Assembly: GCF_036711975.1 (NCBI RefSeq)
Contig: NC_091966.1
Location: 2,797,501 to 2,861,500 of the forward strand
Length of the DNA: 64,000 nt
From: Onthophagus taurus
Taxonomy: Eukaryota; Arthropoda; Insecta; Coleoptera; Scarabaeidae
Direction: 5' to 3'
Positions 24,344 to 36,500 of this stretch are shown one piece after another. Each line of letters starts with the position of its first letter. Positions within the stretch are counted from its first letter, which is position 1. The notes beneath the pieces are model-generated. The model ran no database searches, had not been told where the DNA came from, and was given only the letters and a program-made list of their open reading frames with translations. The translations under genes and the position numbers were made by a program.

Positions 24344-27300
24344 TTATAATATAACTTGCGGTTGAACCACAGATAACCCATCATTATTACGCTTAACTTT
24401 CAAACATTCCTCGATGCTTCCAACTTGGGACAACGTCCTAACAAAGTCTTCATCGTGCGTAATAATCAACAATTGAAAATTTCTTTCAACTTTCCGATCG
24501 TTTATCATAGTAGCCAAAGCTTCGCTTAAACTCATCACGTTTTCGCGGTCCAAATTCGTCGTCGGTTCGTCTAAAGCCAAAATTCCACAGTTATGACTAA
24601 AAACGCTTGAGAGAGCCATCCTAATAATTAAACAAGCCAAAATTTTTTGACCGGCACTACAACAACCTCTCATTTCAATTTCGGTGTCATTTTTAATTTG
24701 AATTACTTTGTAATTGTAGGCACGCCGCGAAGTGGCCCCTTTCGACTCGGTTTGTTCGGTTTTAATTTGAATAAAATCGATATCGTTGCCTCTATAAATC
24801 GATCTCCAATACTCCTTAATCAAAGCATTTACACTAATCATTTTTTGTTTGTGAAATTCGATGATAACATTTTCTAACCCTTTCGCGTATATTTGTAAAT
24901 CAATTAACCCGTTTTCTTTTATTTTAAGCTCGTAATATTTACGCATATAAGCCGAGTATGCGTTTTTAAATTCGGGCCGTTCGAGTTCTTCTTTTTCATC
25001 TTTAATCGTACTTTCTAATTGTTCTTTTTTCCCGCTTAATCTATGAGTCTCTTCTAGGATAATCGAGTGTTTATTAACGAGAATTTGTTTTTGTTTGTAT
25101 AAATTAGAGTAATTGTAACCTTTAACTTGGGATTCTAATTCAATTATAATTTTGGAAATTGATGCAATTGTGTTTTGTTTGAGGCGAATTTCGAGATTAT
25201 CTTGAAGTTCTCTTCGTTTAATTAAGCTACCCGAAACTAAATCCCTTTGGGAGTTTAACCCGTTTATTTTTTCTTTATAATCGTGCAATTTCGATTCTTG
25301 CTCGATAAATTCGTTTTTGATGTCTTTTTTTTCGAATGATTCGATTTCGATTTGGTGTTGATTAATTTTTTGGTACGTTTGGTTTAATTTGTTGAAATGA
25401 TCGGTTCTTTTGGTTATTTCGTTTTTGTGTAATAATTTTTTTTCTTTTAACGATTGGATTGATTGGGATAATTTTTTTTCTGTCGGGGTTATTTCGTGAT
25501 CTAACGTTTTTATGGTGTTTTGTAAAACGGATTCTTCCGCTTTTAATTCTTTTTCTTTCTCTAATAATTGTGGTTTTCCATGCATGGTTTTTTCAATTTG
25601 TAATTTTTTATCGAGTAATTTGTGTTGTTTTTCTTTTAAATCTTGTAATTGATTTCGAAATGAAACTAATTGTTCTTGTTTCGATTCGCAAAGATTTCTT
25701 TTTTGGGATATATTCGATTTGCAAATTTTTATTTCCGCCTCAACTTCATCTCGGGATTTACCCGATTTAATCGCGGTCGTTTGTTCTTCAAGCTCGACAA
25801 CTTCACTTTTATAAGCTTGAATTTCGCTTTGATATTTATCAATCAATGTGGCATCAGACATTATTTTTGTGGCAATTTCTAATATTTCCCTAGGCTTTTT
25901 TAATTTATATTCTAAATCATCTCTCTCCGTTTTCGACAACACATATTCTAGATTTAATTTATTAATTGTTTCGGTCACCTCAGGAATTAATTTCTCTTCC
26001 AAAAACTTAGTTTTTTCATACAAAGGTTTAGTTTGTTGCGAAAGATTAAAAAGCGTTTGGGTTTTATTAAGTTTTTCTTCAGTTTCACTTAATTGTGAAG
26101 GGATATTTTTGAGAGTCGATCTCATTTTATTAACAATACTTGAAACAGCGCTTTCATTCCCCTTAAAATCAGTATCGCAAATCGGGCAACACGGTTTCGA
26201 TGAAATAAAAGTCTTCAAAAACTTCTCATAAAGCACTTTAGCTGCTGCTAATTGCCCTTTAGAGTCTTGATAAAAATTAAATTCGGTCTCAATTTTTTTG
26301 TGGAACTCATCATAATCTTGCCCCTTCGTTAAGCTCCTTATTTTACCTAGATTTCCCTCCAACTCTTCTTGTAACGCCGCCAACTTTTCCTTATTAAACT
26401 TAATACTCGCCTCTTGATTCGTCACCTCACTCCTACTAACTTCCAATTGCTTCTGAACATCATCTAAAACCCTTCGATTATCGCTTAAAACATCTTCTAA
26501 CTCAGATTTTAAATTTGTTTCAGGAACTTCATCAAAAACAACCCTAAACTCATCGAAACGCGAATTTTTTAAGTGGTAAATTTTATTTTCTTTCTCCCTG
26601 ATATCTTTTAATCGCGTTTCGATGTTATTTTCTAACTCAAAATTGTTTTGGAGTACCTTTTGATCTTGCTCTAATAAAGTTTGTTGCTCCTCTAACTGAA
26701 ATATTTCTTGTTTAATAATTTTTATCGAATTTTCAGTTTCATCAATGTTAAAACTACTCGATAATTTCTTTAAATCGTTATCTATTTTATCAACTTTAAG
26801 AGTGAGTTGTTTCAATTCTTCGCCCGAATTACCCAAAAGATTTAATTGAAGCCCAACTTCGCGAATTTTCTGTTTGATTTGTTTTATTTGAGAGCTACAA
26901 GAATTAATTTTCTCTTTTATTTTTGCAACATCCTCGCGTTTTGTGTCGATATCTTTTTGAAGCAAATCCTCTTCGTTTCCATGTTTAATCTCTAATTCTT
27001 GAATTGTAACTTTTAATTTATTCAAACTCGTTTTTAAGATTCCTATCATTCCAACAACGTCGTGATCCGCTTCAACATTTAATTCCGATTTTAAATTATT
27101 AATACATTTATCACGATTAATTACAGTTTCATTGTATTGATCCTTTTCCGCGGTTAATTTCCCAATTCTCTCTTGGGATTTTTGTATTAATTTGTTAAAA
27201 TTATCTATTTTAACCCGAATTTCTTCGATTGTTGGTAACTTACTTATCTTTTCCTCAAAAACTTTTATCTCAAACTTTAATTCATCGTCATCCCCCACAA

Positions 27301-28192
27301 ATTCCTGCTTTAATTTTTCCCTCAATTCCTTTTGGTTTTGTTCCAAACTTCTCTTTTCTGTTTGTTTCGCTGATAATTTTTGTTTCAATTCGGCAAAGTT
27401 GTTCTCTTTCTCAATGATTTTAGTAAGTTCGTTATCAATAGGAATGATTTCTTCATTTTTTTTCTCTATTTCCTCCACAATTTTTTCCAAGTCCCTTTCA
27501 TCTTTTTCCAACACTTCCCGCTTTCTATCAACAATCCTTTTTTTATCTTGCTTAAAAACTAACTGCCCAGCAATTGCTTTTATATCTACCCTTTGATTTT
27601 TTATCAATTCATTTATATTCGTTATACACTTATTGTATTTAACAGAGTCAAAAATTTCATCAAACATCTCCTTCACGTTTTTACCTTCACTCAAAGGCCA
27701 CAAAGAGTTTTCTTGATGACAAAATATAACGCTACTCAAAATCGATTGAGATACACCCAATCGTTCGCAAACTATCGTCGAAACATCTATACATCTTGTA
27801 GAAATAGTTTGAGATTTACCTTTACTATCCGTTATAGTCAACGTAGAATCCATCGCCTTAAATGTTTTTGACGTAGGGCTTATTTGGTCAACGCGCATTG
27901 CTCGATTAATTAAAATTTCTTTTCCATCTCTATCGATCAATTTTAATTTAATTACAGCTTTCGTCGAGGATGCGGATCTTAACTGCGGGTTGAAAAGGAA
28001 ACTGGCTTTGTCTTTTCCACCGCCTGGAGCTTCTGCTGTACATGCGTATTTTAAAGCCTCGATTATCGTCGTTTTACCACAACCATTTTCGCCTAATATT
28101 AATGTTACTGGAGCTTGAAATGGTATGTCTTGAAGTTCATCTGGTCCAAAACTTCGAACTCCTGCCAGTTTTAACCGAGATATTTTTGCCAT
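24344..28192 (-). CDS. rad50: DNA repair protein RAD50
   Basis: RAD50 is the SMC-like ATPase of the MRE11-RAD50-NBS1 complex, which senses and tethers DNA double-strand breaks and activates ATM. One uninterrupted 1282-codon frame. The start MAKISRLKLAGVRSFG at 28192 is chosen over an in-frame ATG at 28213 because a splice acceptor (TTACAG, ending at 28203) lies between them. The N-terminal Walker A GENGCGKTT is at 34-42 and a Q-loop CHQENSLWPL follows. Long coiled coils flank a zinc hook CPIC with C669 and C672, close to human C681/C684. The C-terminal signature SAGQK is at 1179-1183, and Walker B plus D-loop, ILALDEPTTNLD, has its aspartate at 1208. The length is near the usual ~1300 aa. All key residues are present, so it should be functional. 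The absence of coding introns is notable beside its intron-rich neighbours. Its 3' end faces the poly(A) polymerase 3' end. Confidence 0.97.
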   Translation of the reverse strand: MAKISRLKLAGVRSFGPDELQDIPFQAPVTLILGENGCGKTTIIEALKYACTAEAPGGGKDKASFLFNPQLRSASSTKAVIKLKLIDRDGKEILINRAMRVDQISPTSKTFKAMDSTLTITDSKGKSQTISTRCIDVSTIVCERLGVSQSILSSVIFCHQENSLWPLSEGKNVKEMFDEIFDSVKYNKCITNINELIKNQRVDIKAIAGQLVFKQDKKRIVDRKREVLEKDERDLEKIVEEIEKKNEEIIPIDNELTKIIEKENNFAELKQKLSAKQTEKRSLEQNQKELREKLKQEFVGDDDELKFEIKVFEEKISKLPTIEEIRVKIDNFNKLIQKSQERIGKLTAEKDQYNETVINRDKCINNLKSELNVEADHDVVGMIGILKTSLNKLKVTIQELEIKHGNEEDLLQKDIDTKREDVAKIKEKINSCSSQIKQIKQKIREVGLQLNLLGNSGEELKQLTLKVDKIDNDLKKLSSSFNIDETENSIKIIKQEIFQLEEQQTLLEQDQKVLQNNFELENNIETRLKDIREKENKIYHLKNSRFDEFRVVFDEVPETNLKSELEDVLSDNRRVLDDVQKQLEVSRSEVTNQEASIKFNKEKLAALQEELEGNLGKIRSLTKGQDYDEFHKKIETEFNFYQDSKGQLAAAKVLYEKFLKTFISSKPCCPICDTDFKGNESAVSSIVNKMRSTLKNIPSQLSETEEKLNKTQTLFNLSQQTKPLYEKTKFLEEKLIPEVTETINKLNLEYVLSKTERDDLEYKLKKPREILEIATKIMSDATLIDKYQSEIQAYKSEVVELEEQTTAIKSGKSRDEVEAEIKICKSNISQKRNLCESKQEQLVSFRNQLQDLKEKQHKLLDKKLQIEKTMHGKPQLLEKEKELKAEESVLQNTIKTLDHEITPTEKKLSQSIQSLKEKKLLHKNEITKRTDHFNKLNQTYQKINQHQIEIESFEKKDIKNEFIEQESKLHDYKEKINGLNSQRDLVSGSLIKRRELQDNLEIRLKQNTIASISKIIIELESQVKGYNYSNLYKQKQILVNKHSIILEETHRLSGKKEQLESTIKDEKEELERPEFKNAYSAYMRKYYELKIKENGLIDLQIYAKGLENVIIEFHKQKMISVNALIKEYWRSIYRGNDIDFIQIKTEQTESKGATSRRAYNYKVIQIKNDTEIEMRGCCSAGQKILACLIIRMALSSVFSHNCGILALDEPTTNLDRENVMSLSEALATMINDRKVERNFQLLIITHDEDFVRTLSQVGSIEECLKVKRNNDGLSVVQPQVIL

Positions 28193-28589
28193 TTTATTGT
28201 ATCTGTAATACAAAAAGAAAAGAAAAAATATTTTATGTGGTATAAGATTAAATTTCTAATTATCTATATTACGAATTGCTTTAATATTTTACTTAAATAG
28301 ATTAAGGCCAATATCTTAAGCTTATTAGATTAGAAAAGATTATATAATTCGTAATTGAATCTTATTCAAGCTGGTTTTTTACTCTGATTACTGACCAAGT
28401 GTTAAGTTCCAATAATAAACCAATCAAAGCGCTTCTTCACCTGATGAGGTTAGTAAGAAGAATCTCGTCCAAAATCTTCAAACACCTACTACTACATCAC
28501 ATCTTAAGATCCTCAAGTACAACTCAAGATCATAGAACAAGCACTTTTTCTTAGGGCTTTGGCACAGAAAATTTATGGATGTTCATAAT
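28193..28589. other. RAD50 5' flank with probable 5'-UTR intron
   Basis: A pyrimidine-rich acceptor ending in CAG (minus strand, 28203) lies 11 bp upstream of the RAD50 ATG, so a non-coding first exon probably lies further upstream (higher coordinates). Its donor was not identified. No other gene. Confidence 0.45.
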
Positions 28590-29130
28590 TAAGTATGATC
28601 TGGGCCAGTCTCTAGAACAAGACAAAGATATAGAACGTAGATGCGGAGATAATGGACCTAAGCGAGATACTATTTCTATACTACTTTGGAGGAGACGATT
28701 CCCAAGACTAATACGGCGTAGCCATTCTAATTTCAGCAGAACTAGAAAAGTCTGTCATTTTGTCTGAATTATAGATGTGATTCAAGCGCACACCCATGAA
28801 GTTGGCCAAAAAAGGAGAAATAATACTTTTTCTTGGAGATTTTAATGCCAAATTAGGAAAGGGTGCGAATAGTATGGACTCGAAACAAGCAACTAGAATA
28901 GAGACAGCTTGATGCAATTCTGCACAGAGCTTGATCTATTTGCCATAAACACTATCTTCAAACAGCACCCTCGACGGCTATCTACATGGAATTATATAAC
29001 AGCAGCAGCATCACACCTTGGCGCTGATATCAATAGCAACCACAACCCAATCATGATTGATTTACAGCTTCGCCACATTAGCAGAGCCCAATTTTTGGAC
29101 AAACGAGGAATGTGGTCTATCTATAATAGA
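28590..29130 (+). pseudogene. Non-LTR retrotransposon endonuclease domain fragment
   Basis: The plus strand reads KKGEIILFLGDFNAKLGKG, then in other frames FCTELDLFAINTIFKQHPRR and LSTWNYITAA, then NHNPIMIDLQLR. This is the GDFNAK...N..F.Q...R..TW...SDHNP order of the apurinic-type endonuclease of RTE/CR1 retrotransposons. Frameshifts and stops break it and a deletion removes part of the domain. Confidence 0.65.
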
Positions 29131-29199
29131 TAGACAGACTCTCTGGCACGCAAGATATCGACATTGGTTTATTACATACTCCCAAGAAACAACACTGGA

Positions 29200-32095
29200 T
29201 GCTAACAGCGTGAAATTTGTCTAAAATTATCTACTTTGGCTATAAATAGCTTGTCTAAAGTTGTTCAAAACTGTCTAAAATCATCAAAATGTGGCTAAAA
29301 TTTTCAAAACGTATCTAAAATTATGTAAACTTGTTCACAATTATTTAAAAGCGCAAAATTTGTCTAAAATAATCTACTCCGTCTACAATTGACTCGTCCA
29401 AACTTGTTCAAAACTGCCTAAAATGATCAAAATGTGGCTAAAATATTCAAAATGTATGTAAAATTATGTAAAGTTATTCAAAATTATAATATGTCTAAAA
29501 TTATCTACTTCATCTCGTCCAAAACTGCCTAGAATGATCAAAATGTGGCTAAAATATTCAAAATTATGTAAAGTTTTTCAAAATTATTTAAAATCGCAAA
29601 ATTTGTCTGAAATTATCTACTTCGTCTACAATTAACTTGTCTAAAGTTGTTCAAAGCTGTCTAAAATGATAAAATGTGGCTAAAATATTTAAAATGTATC
29701 TAAAATTATGTAACCTTGATCAAACTGATTTAAAAGCGGAAAGTTTGTCTAAAATTATCTACTTCGTCTACAATTAACTTGTCAAAACTTGTTCAAAACT
29801 GCCTAAAATGATCAAAATGTGGCTAAAATATTCAAAACCCATCTAAAATTGTGTAAACTTGTCCAAAATTATTTAAAATCGCTAAATTTGTTGAAAATTG
29901 TCTACTTCGTCTAGAATTAACTTGTCTAAAGTTGTTCAAAACTGTCTAAAATGATCAAAATGTGGCTAAAATTTTCAAAACGTACCTAAAATTATGTAAA
30001 CTTGTTCACAATTACTTAAAAGCGCAAAATTTGTCTAAAATAATCTACTTCGTCTACAATTGACTCGTCCAAACTTGTTCAAAACTGCCTAAAATGATCA
30101 AAATATGGCTAAAATATTCAAAATGTATGTAAAATTATGTAAAGTTATTCAAAATTATGTAAGTGTGCAAAATATGTCTAAAATTATCTACTTCATCACG
30201 TCCAAAACTGCCTAGAATGATCAAAATGTGGCTAAAATATTCAAAATTATGTAAAGTATTTCAAAATTATTTAAAATCGCAAAATTTGTCTGAAATTATC
30301 TACTTCGTCTACAATTAACTTGTCCAACTTGTTCAAAACTGTCTAAAATGATCAAAATGTGGCTAAAATATTTAAAACGTATCTAAAATTATGTAACCTT
30401 GATCAAACTGATTTAAAATCGTAAAATTTGTCTAAAATTATCTACTACGTCTACAATTAACTTGTCAAACTTGTTCAAAACTGCCTAAAATGATCAAAAT
30501 GTGGCTAAAATATTCAAAACGCATCTAAAATTGTGTAAACTTGTCCAAAATTATTTAAAATCGCTAAATTTGTTGAAAATTGTCTACTTCGTCTAGAATT
30601 AACTTGTCTAAAGTTGTTCAAAGCTGTCTAAAATGATCAAAATGTGGCTAAAATATTCAAAATGTATCTAAAATTATGTAAAGTTATTCAAAATTATATA
30701 AGTGTGCAAAATATGTCTAAAATTATCTACTTCGTCTACAGTACCTCGTCCAAAATTGTTCAAAACTGCCTAGAATGATCAAAATGTGGCTAAAATATTC
30801 AAAATTATGTAAAGTTTTTCAAAATTATTTAAAATCGCAAAATTTGTCTGAAATTATCTACTTCGTCTACAATTAACTTGTCCAACTTGTTCAAAACTGT
30901 CTAAAATTATCAAAATGTGGCTAAAATATTTAAAACGTATCTAAAATTATGTAACCTTGATCAAACTGATTTAAAATCGTAAAATTTGTCTAAAATTATC
31001 TACTACGTCTACAATTAACTTGTCAAACTTGTTCAAAACTGCCTAAAATGATCAAAATGTGGCTAAAATATTCAAAACGCATCTAAAATTGTGTAAACTT
31101 GTCCAAAATTATTTAAAATCGCTAAATTTGTTGAAAATTGTCTACTTCGTCTAGAATTAACTTGTCTAAAGTTGTTCAAAGCTGTCTAAAATGATCAAAA
31201 TGTGGCTAAAATATTCAAAATGTATCTAAAATTATGTAAAGTTATTCAAAATTATGTAAGTGTGCAAAATATGTCTAAAATTATCTACTTCGTCTACAAT
31301 TACCTCGTCCAAAATTGTTCAAAACTGCCTAGAATGATCAAAATGTGGCTAAAATATTCAAAATTATGTAAAGTTTTTCAAAATTATTTAAAATCGCAAA
31401 ATTTGTCTGAAATTATCTACTTCGTCTACAATTAACTTGTCTAAAGTTGTTCAAAGCTGTCTAAAATGATCAAAATGTGGCTAAAATATTTAAAATGTAT
31501 CTAACATTATGTATACTTGATCAAACTGATTTAAAACCGCAAAATGTGTCTAAAATTATCTACTTCGTCTACAATTAACTTGTCCAACATGTTCAAAACT
31601 GTCTAAAATGATCAAAATGTGGCTAAAATATTTAAAACGTATCTAAAATTATGTAACCTTGATCAAACTGATTTATAATCGTAAAATTTGTCTAAAATTA
31701 TCTACTACGTCTACAATTAACTTGTCAAACTTGTTCAAAACTGTCTAAAATGATCAAAATGTAGCTAAAATATTCAAAACGTATCTAAAATTATGTAAAC
31801 TTGATCAAACTAATTTAAAAGCGTAAAATTTGTCTAAAATTATCTACTACGTCTACAATTAACTTGTCAAACTTGTTCAAAACTGTCTAAAATGATCAAA
31901 ATGTGGCTAAAATATTCAAAATGCATCTAAAATTATCTACTTTGTCTACAATTAACTCGTCCAAACTTGTTCAAAACTACCTAATATGACCAAATGTGCT
32001 AAAATTATCTAAACTTTGCAAAATTTGTACAAAATTGTCGAAATTGTTTATGTCTAAAATTATCAAAATGTTACAAAATAATGAAAATGATAAAT
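29200..32095. repeat. Satellite array with higher-order structure
   Basis: About 20 monomers of roughly 110-160 bp, each containing CTAAAATTATCTACTTCGTC, AACTTGTTCAAAACTG and GATCAAAATGTGGCTAAAAT. Within monomers a loose ~20 bp subunit of the CTAAAATnATTCAAA type repeats. A marker phrase, TTGAAAATTGTCTACTTCG, sits at about 29891, 30573 and 31131. The spacing is 682 bp and then 558 bp, so blocks of several monomers have been copied together, one spacing differing by about one monomer. Small ORFs inside (e.g. 31202-31435) are repeat translations, not genes. Confidence 0.9.
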
Positions 32096-32330
32096 AAACT
32101 AAAACTAGAAGTAACATTAGCACTAACACTAGAACTATCGCTAGCACTAGAAACTTTCGAAAAAGCGTTTGACGTTTCGGATGCCATGTTGCAACCTTCT
32201 TTACAAATAAGTTTACAAGTGTCGGAAAAGTTAAACGCTTTTTCAAAAGATGCATGGCGAAACTCGAAAATTTCTTTGAATTAGAAATTAGTTCTAGGGT
32301 TAGTATTAATGTTACTACTAGTTTTTAATT
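32096..32330. repeat. Hexamer-armed hairpin repeat, variant with a different loop
   Basis: The arms AACTAGAAGTAACATTAGCA and TTAGTATTAATGTTACTACT are inverted hexamer-type repeats. An inner pair, GAAAAAGCGTTT / AAACGCTTTTTC, forms a second stem around a unique loop. It lies exactly between plus-oriented satellite (to 32095) and minus-oriented satellite (from 32331). Confidence 0.7.
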
Positions 32331-32760
32331 TTAGACAATTTGAATCATTTTAGACAATTTTGTAAAACGATGAATCTGAACAAATTTTGCGATTTTAAAT
32401 AATTATATACCAGTTTACATAATTTTAAACGCAGTTTGATCATTATAGACCATTTTTTTACGCTTATGTTCACAATTTTGGACAAATTTGGACCATTTTG
32501 TAAAGGTTTAATCAAATCTGGATAATTTATACAATATTTTGTGAAAGTTAATCCAAGTTTACACAATTTTTTGCGCTTTTAAATAATTACATAAGTTTAC
32601 ATAGTTTCAGGCACATTTTTATTATGTTAGACAATTTTTTTAAAAGGTTTGTCAACATTAAATGATTTCGATCAAATTTTGGGATATTAAATAATTTTAA
32701 ACTGATTTTGAAACTTTTTGATAATTTTTAGACAACTTTATATAAATTTTGCACGGTACT
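32331..32760 (-). repeat. Satellite monomers in inverted orientation
   Basis: Words such as ATTTTAGACAATTT and CATAATTTTAAAC are diverged reverse complements of the 29200-32095 satellite. The block is shorter and more decayed. Together with the central hairpin it makes the whole 29.2-32.8 kb region a large imperfect palindrome. Confidence 0.65.
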
Positions 32761-33531
32761 TTTCGAATGTCTATCTTTCGAATGAATTGAATATGATTAA
32801 ATTAATATGATTCGACATGTGAGCGAGCCATTCGTTGCAAGTCTCGGGTCGATAACTTTAAAAAGAAATATACCTCGCCCTTAGATTGCACAGATGTTTA
32901 CAACTAAACTTCTTATTCTTGTTTATTAAGACAAAGTACTGCGTTTTCTGTTATGATTTATTAAGCCCCTTGAGATGCTTGTTATGCTTGGATAACCAGC
33001 CTTTTAGGTGATCTGCCTTGGAAGTCTTTTCCATCCTGCATTCTATAGACATGCTCTCTATCTATTTTTGTCTTCAACGTATAAGATTTAACTGAAGTTC
33101 ATTTTATGTCACATTATCGTTGCAGTATATCTGGGATAGGACTGATAGTAGTATTTCCAATTATAGGGATCTGCCGTTCTTTCCTAGGTTACTTATATGG
33201 GTTGTATATAAACGCTGTCAAGCCAAACGTTCTACTATTCCGTCTGCGCCATACTTAAATGTGAAATCAACATTTTATTTTTTTTAAAATTTTTTGAAGC
33301 AAAATAAGGCGAAAAAATTATATGCATAAAATCAAACATCAATGGTCAATTAACTGATATAACGCTACTTTTAAATAAATTAAAAATAGTTACTAATTTC
33401 TTTAATATCGATTTATTTTCACCTTCAACCTACACCTGCCCGGTTACAAAGTGGTAACCATAGCAAAAAATTCCCCTTACACGTCAAGTATAACTAAACA
33501 TACCTTAACACGTCCTCGAACAAAAATTAAA
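32761..33531. other. CC2D2A upstream region
   Basis: Probable 5' UTR and promoter lie close to 33531. 32860-33240 contains weak minus-strand reading that may be retroelement debris (AGWKRLPRQ-like), not firm enough to name. No other gene is seen. Confidence 0.35.
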
Positions 33532-36500
33532 ATGAGTGCATCAAAAGGTGTATTGAATGAGTGTATTGAAAGTGTATCGGAAGAATTTTCTGAAGCTTCG
33601 AGTTCAAGGAGGACCTCGACAGATATTAATAAACCGGAATCGAAAAGCTACAAAGAAAAAATAAAGGAAAGGTTTCGATTGATAAAAGAACAAGTTGCAA
33701 CAACCCCGAAAAACACCAAACATAATTATGAATTAATCTTGAAATTAATGAAACAAGAAAACGCGGCTGTTGAAAATTCTTTGAGTAAATACGAAAATGA
33801 ACGAAAACGGTCGGCTGCGGACGCTTATAATTTTTTTTGTGAAAATGTTAGTGATGAGTGTGCAGTTGATAATGATGATTTAGGATTAGTTGATGATGAA
33901 TTAATTCAATTTACCCCAGCTGTTCTTCAACAAGAATTCGTTGATATAGCGAGCGAAGAAAAGTTGTGGCAACCAAAAACGTAAGATTTAATTTTGTTGT
34001 ATTTTGTTGTAGTGTGATGATAATTTTTTTTTAGAAATAAAGATGAATTAAAAATTGGTGAGGTAAGAATTTTAGAGGATGAAGGGTTGTATGTGTGCGA
34101 ATCAAAAATTCTTTATAAAAATGTATTAGAACGGAGATTAATGCAAGAGGAGGCGTAAATTGATTTAAAATTGTATTTGAATGTGCAAATTAATTATTTG
34201 TTTTTAGGAAATGGTTTAATTGCGATGGTAATCTTAAATTAATTGATAATCCCCAATTAAATTTAAGTTATAAGCCGCAAGAAGCGGAGGTTATTGAGAC
34301 AAATTATGTTTTACCAGATCAAAATGGTTGTATTAAAGAAACCCCGGATATTTTTGTATGCAAGTCGAACATTTTGTTGTTAAATATTACGCAATTAAAA
34401 TTTAATCATCACCCATTGTTTAGTTTAGAACATATTTTTCATAAAAAATTATTGTTTTATTACGAAAAATTTCACGAAAGAAAAATCAGCAACAAATTAG
34501 AAGTTATAATGAATCGATTAGAAAGCTTAAGAAGATCACGAGATGCAATGAATATTAACGGATCTGGGGAAAATGTAGCTCAACACGTAGAAGAAATCAA
34601 AAAATTACGAAATAAATTAATTTTAGAATCATCTGAGTTAAGGGGATTAACTAAAAATATCTTGAGGAATTGGAAAAATATAAAAATGATTCGGAAGAAG
34701 AAAGGGTACTCAAACACCAACGTGAGTTTAATAATTTATAAAGAAAAATCGAACTATTCTGTCGATATAGAACAACAAAGACGAGAAATTGAAAACATGA
34801 TAACCGAAATAGCAAACGAAATGAAATTCGATTACCAAAATAAACTGGATGAATACCGCGATGATTTGGCAAAGTGGAAATTGAATAAATCCGAAGATAA
34901 AAAACCGAAAAAACCAATCATCGATATAGACGAAGATGATATTCGCCACGAAGTTTTAGCAACATTCAAAGAGGCTTTTCGCCCCCCGGGAGAACCAATT
35001 CTAACTTTTAAAATAACTAATAACAATTTGATTACAAACGAAATCGAAGATAAAAACGAAAATTTGCGACGACAAGCTTTAAAAGCAACCAAACTTTATT
35101 TCAAAATTATTTACAACAACACCGAGGCGTTTAAATCAAAATCAATTGATTTAAACGACGAGTTTCTTTGCAATTTCGAAGAGGCTTTCTCGTTAAAAGT
35201 AAACGACTTCCCCGATAGGGTCATCATGGAGTTGTATGAAATCCCGGGATCTTTATCGAAAAGAAAAATCGCTGAGATATGCCTAAAGTTGCCTCACTTA
35301 AAAAATAGGTATCAACAAGAAAATATTGATGAATTCTTAAAGGAGGAATTGATTCATTACAAACACGAAGGAACCGGAAGTGGAATTGAATTAGAAGAAG
35401 TAACAAAAGATTTAGAATTAAATTTAGATGAAAATTATCTTTTGAATACTTGTGGGAGTATTAATTACCACATAAATTGGGATGAATCAAAAATTAGCGA
35501 AATTAAAGAAGATAATTTTACTCACAGCAATGTTTTAGATGAAAAAGGAGAAATTGATTCGAAAAACTTATCGGATTGGGTCAAAAACGCCAAAATCGAT
35601 CCTTTAAACCCACATAATTCTTTTATATTTGAATATCTCGAATCCGGATTAAACGATGTTTGTGAAACGCCTAAATCTCAATTTCGGTAATAATAATAAG
35701 TTAATTTAATTTTAATTATTATGGTTAATTTAATTCTTTTTAGGTGTAACCCAGAAATGAAAAAATTATCTTTTTATAGTCCAGAAAAAATTAATTCAAA
35801 CTTACGCTTCCAAGTGTTACAATTAAGGAATAAAAATGAACCGGAATTTCTTGGAATGTACGTCCCAAATAGATTAAAAGAAATCCCCGAAAATATTTTA
35901 ACGAATCATAATCAAAGAAAAAAGCAAGAAAGGACCTTATCGGCTGATAGCGAAGATGATAACGTTGATGCAAAAAGATTGCATGGAATTCGGTGTTTAA
36001 AACAATTACACACAAAAGTGTATCAACAATGTAGATCTTCACAAAATAATTTGACTTACGAGAATATAGTCGATGAAAGATTAATATCGTATTTCCAGTA
36101 AAAAATTTAAACACTTAAAATTGTTTGTATTAATTTTTTTATTTTAGGAATTTAACCAAAACGTTGTTATTTAATTTTTTAAATTGGTTTAAAATTCGAC
36201 CGGGAATGAATAAACCTTTACCGAAATTGGCGATTGAACAACGTGGGGAAGAGGAAATAACACCTCTTTGTAAACAATCCTCATCAAAAATAATCGTTGA
36301 AGTTTTATCTGCTACTAATATACCGCACAAAGTTCTTGTGAAGAAACAAAGTAGAACGCGATCTAGTAGCGAAATTCTTGAAGAACCTAAGGTTTATATT
36401 GAAGTTACTTATGAAGGGATGACTTTAGGTACTTCTGTTCAAGAAGGAATTAATCCTAATTGGAATCAAAAACTTATGTTTCCTTTAAGGTACGGTTAAA

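Noticed and set aside
28193..28213. Seven-codon N-terminal extension of RAD50 (MYYRYNK)
   Set aside because: A splice acceptor falls inside it, and family members start at MAKI/MSKI-like sequence.
25459..28245. Several plus-strand ORFs opposite RAD50
   Set aside because: They are shadows of the RAD50 reading frame; RAD50 has full-length family similarity.
29200..32095. CRISPR-like regularly spaced repeats
   Set aside because: No unique spacers; monomers are contiguous satellite units in a eukaryotic genome.
33451..33531. In-frame upstream extension of CC2D2A beginning with GTG
   Set aside because: Animal nuclear genes start with ATG; the first in-frame ATG is at 33532.
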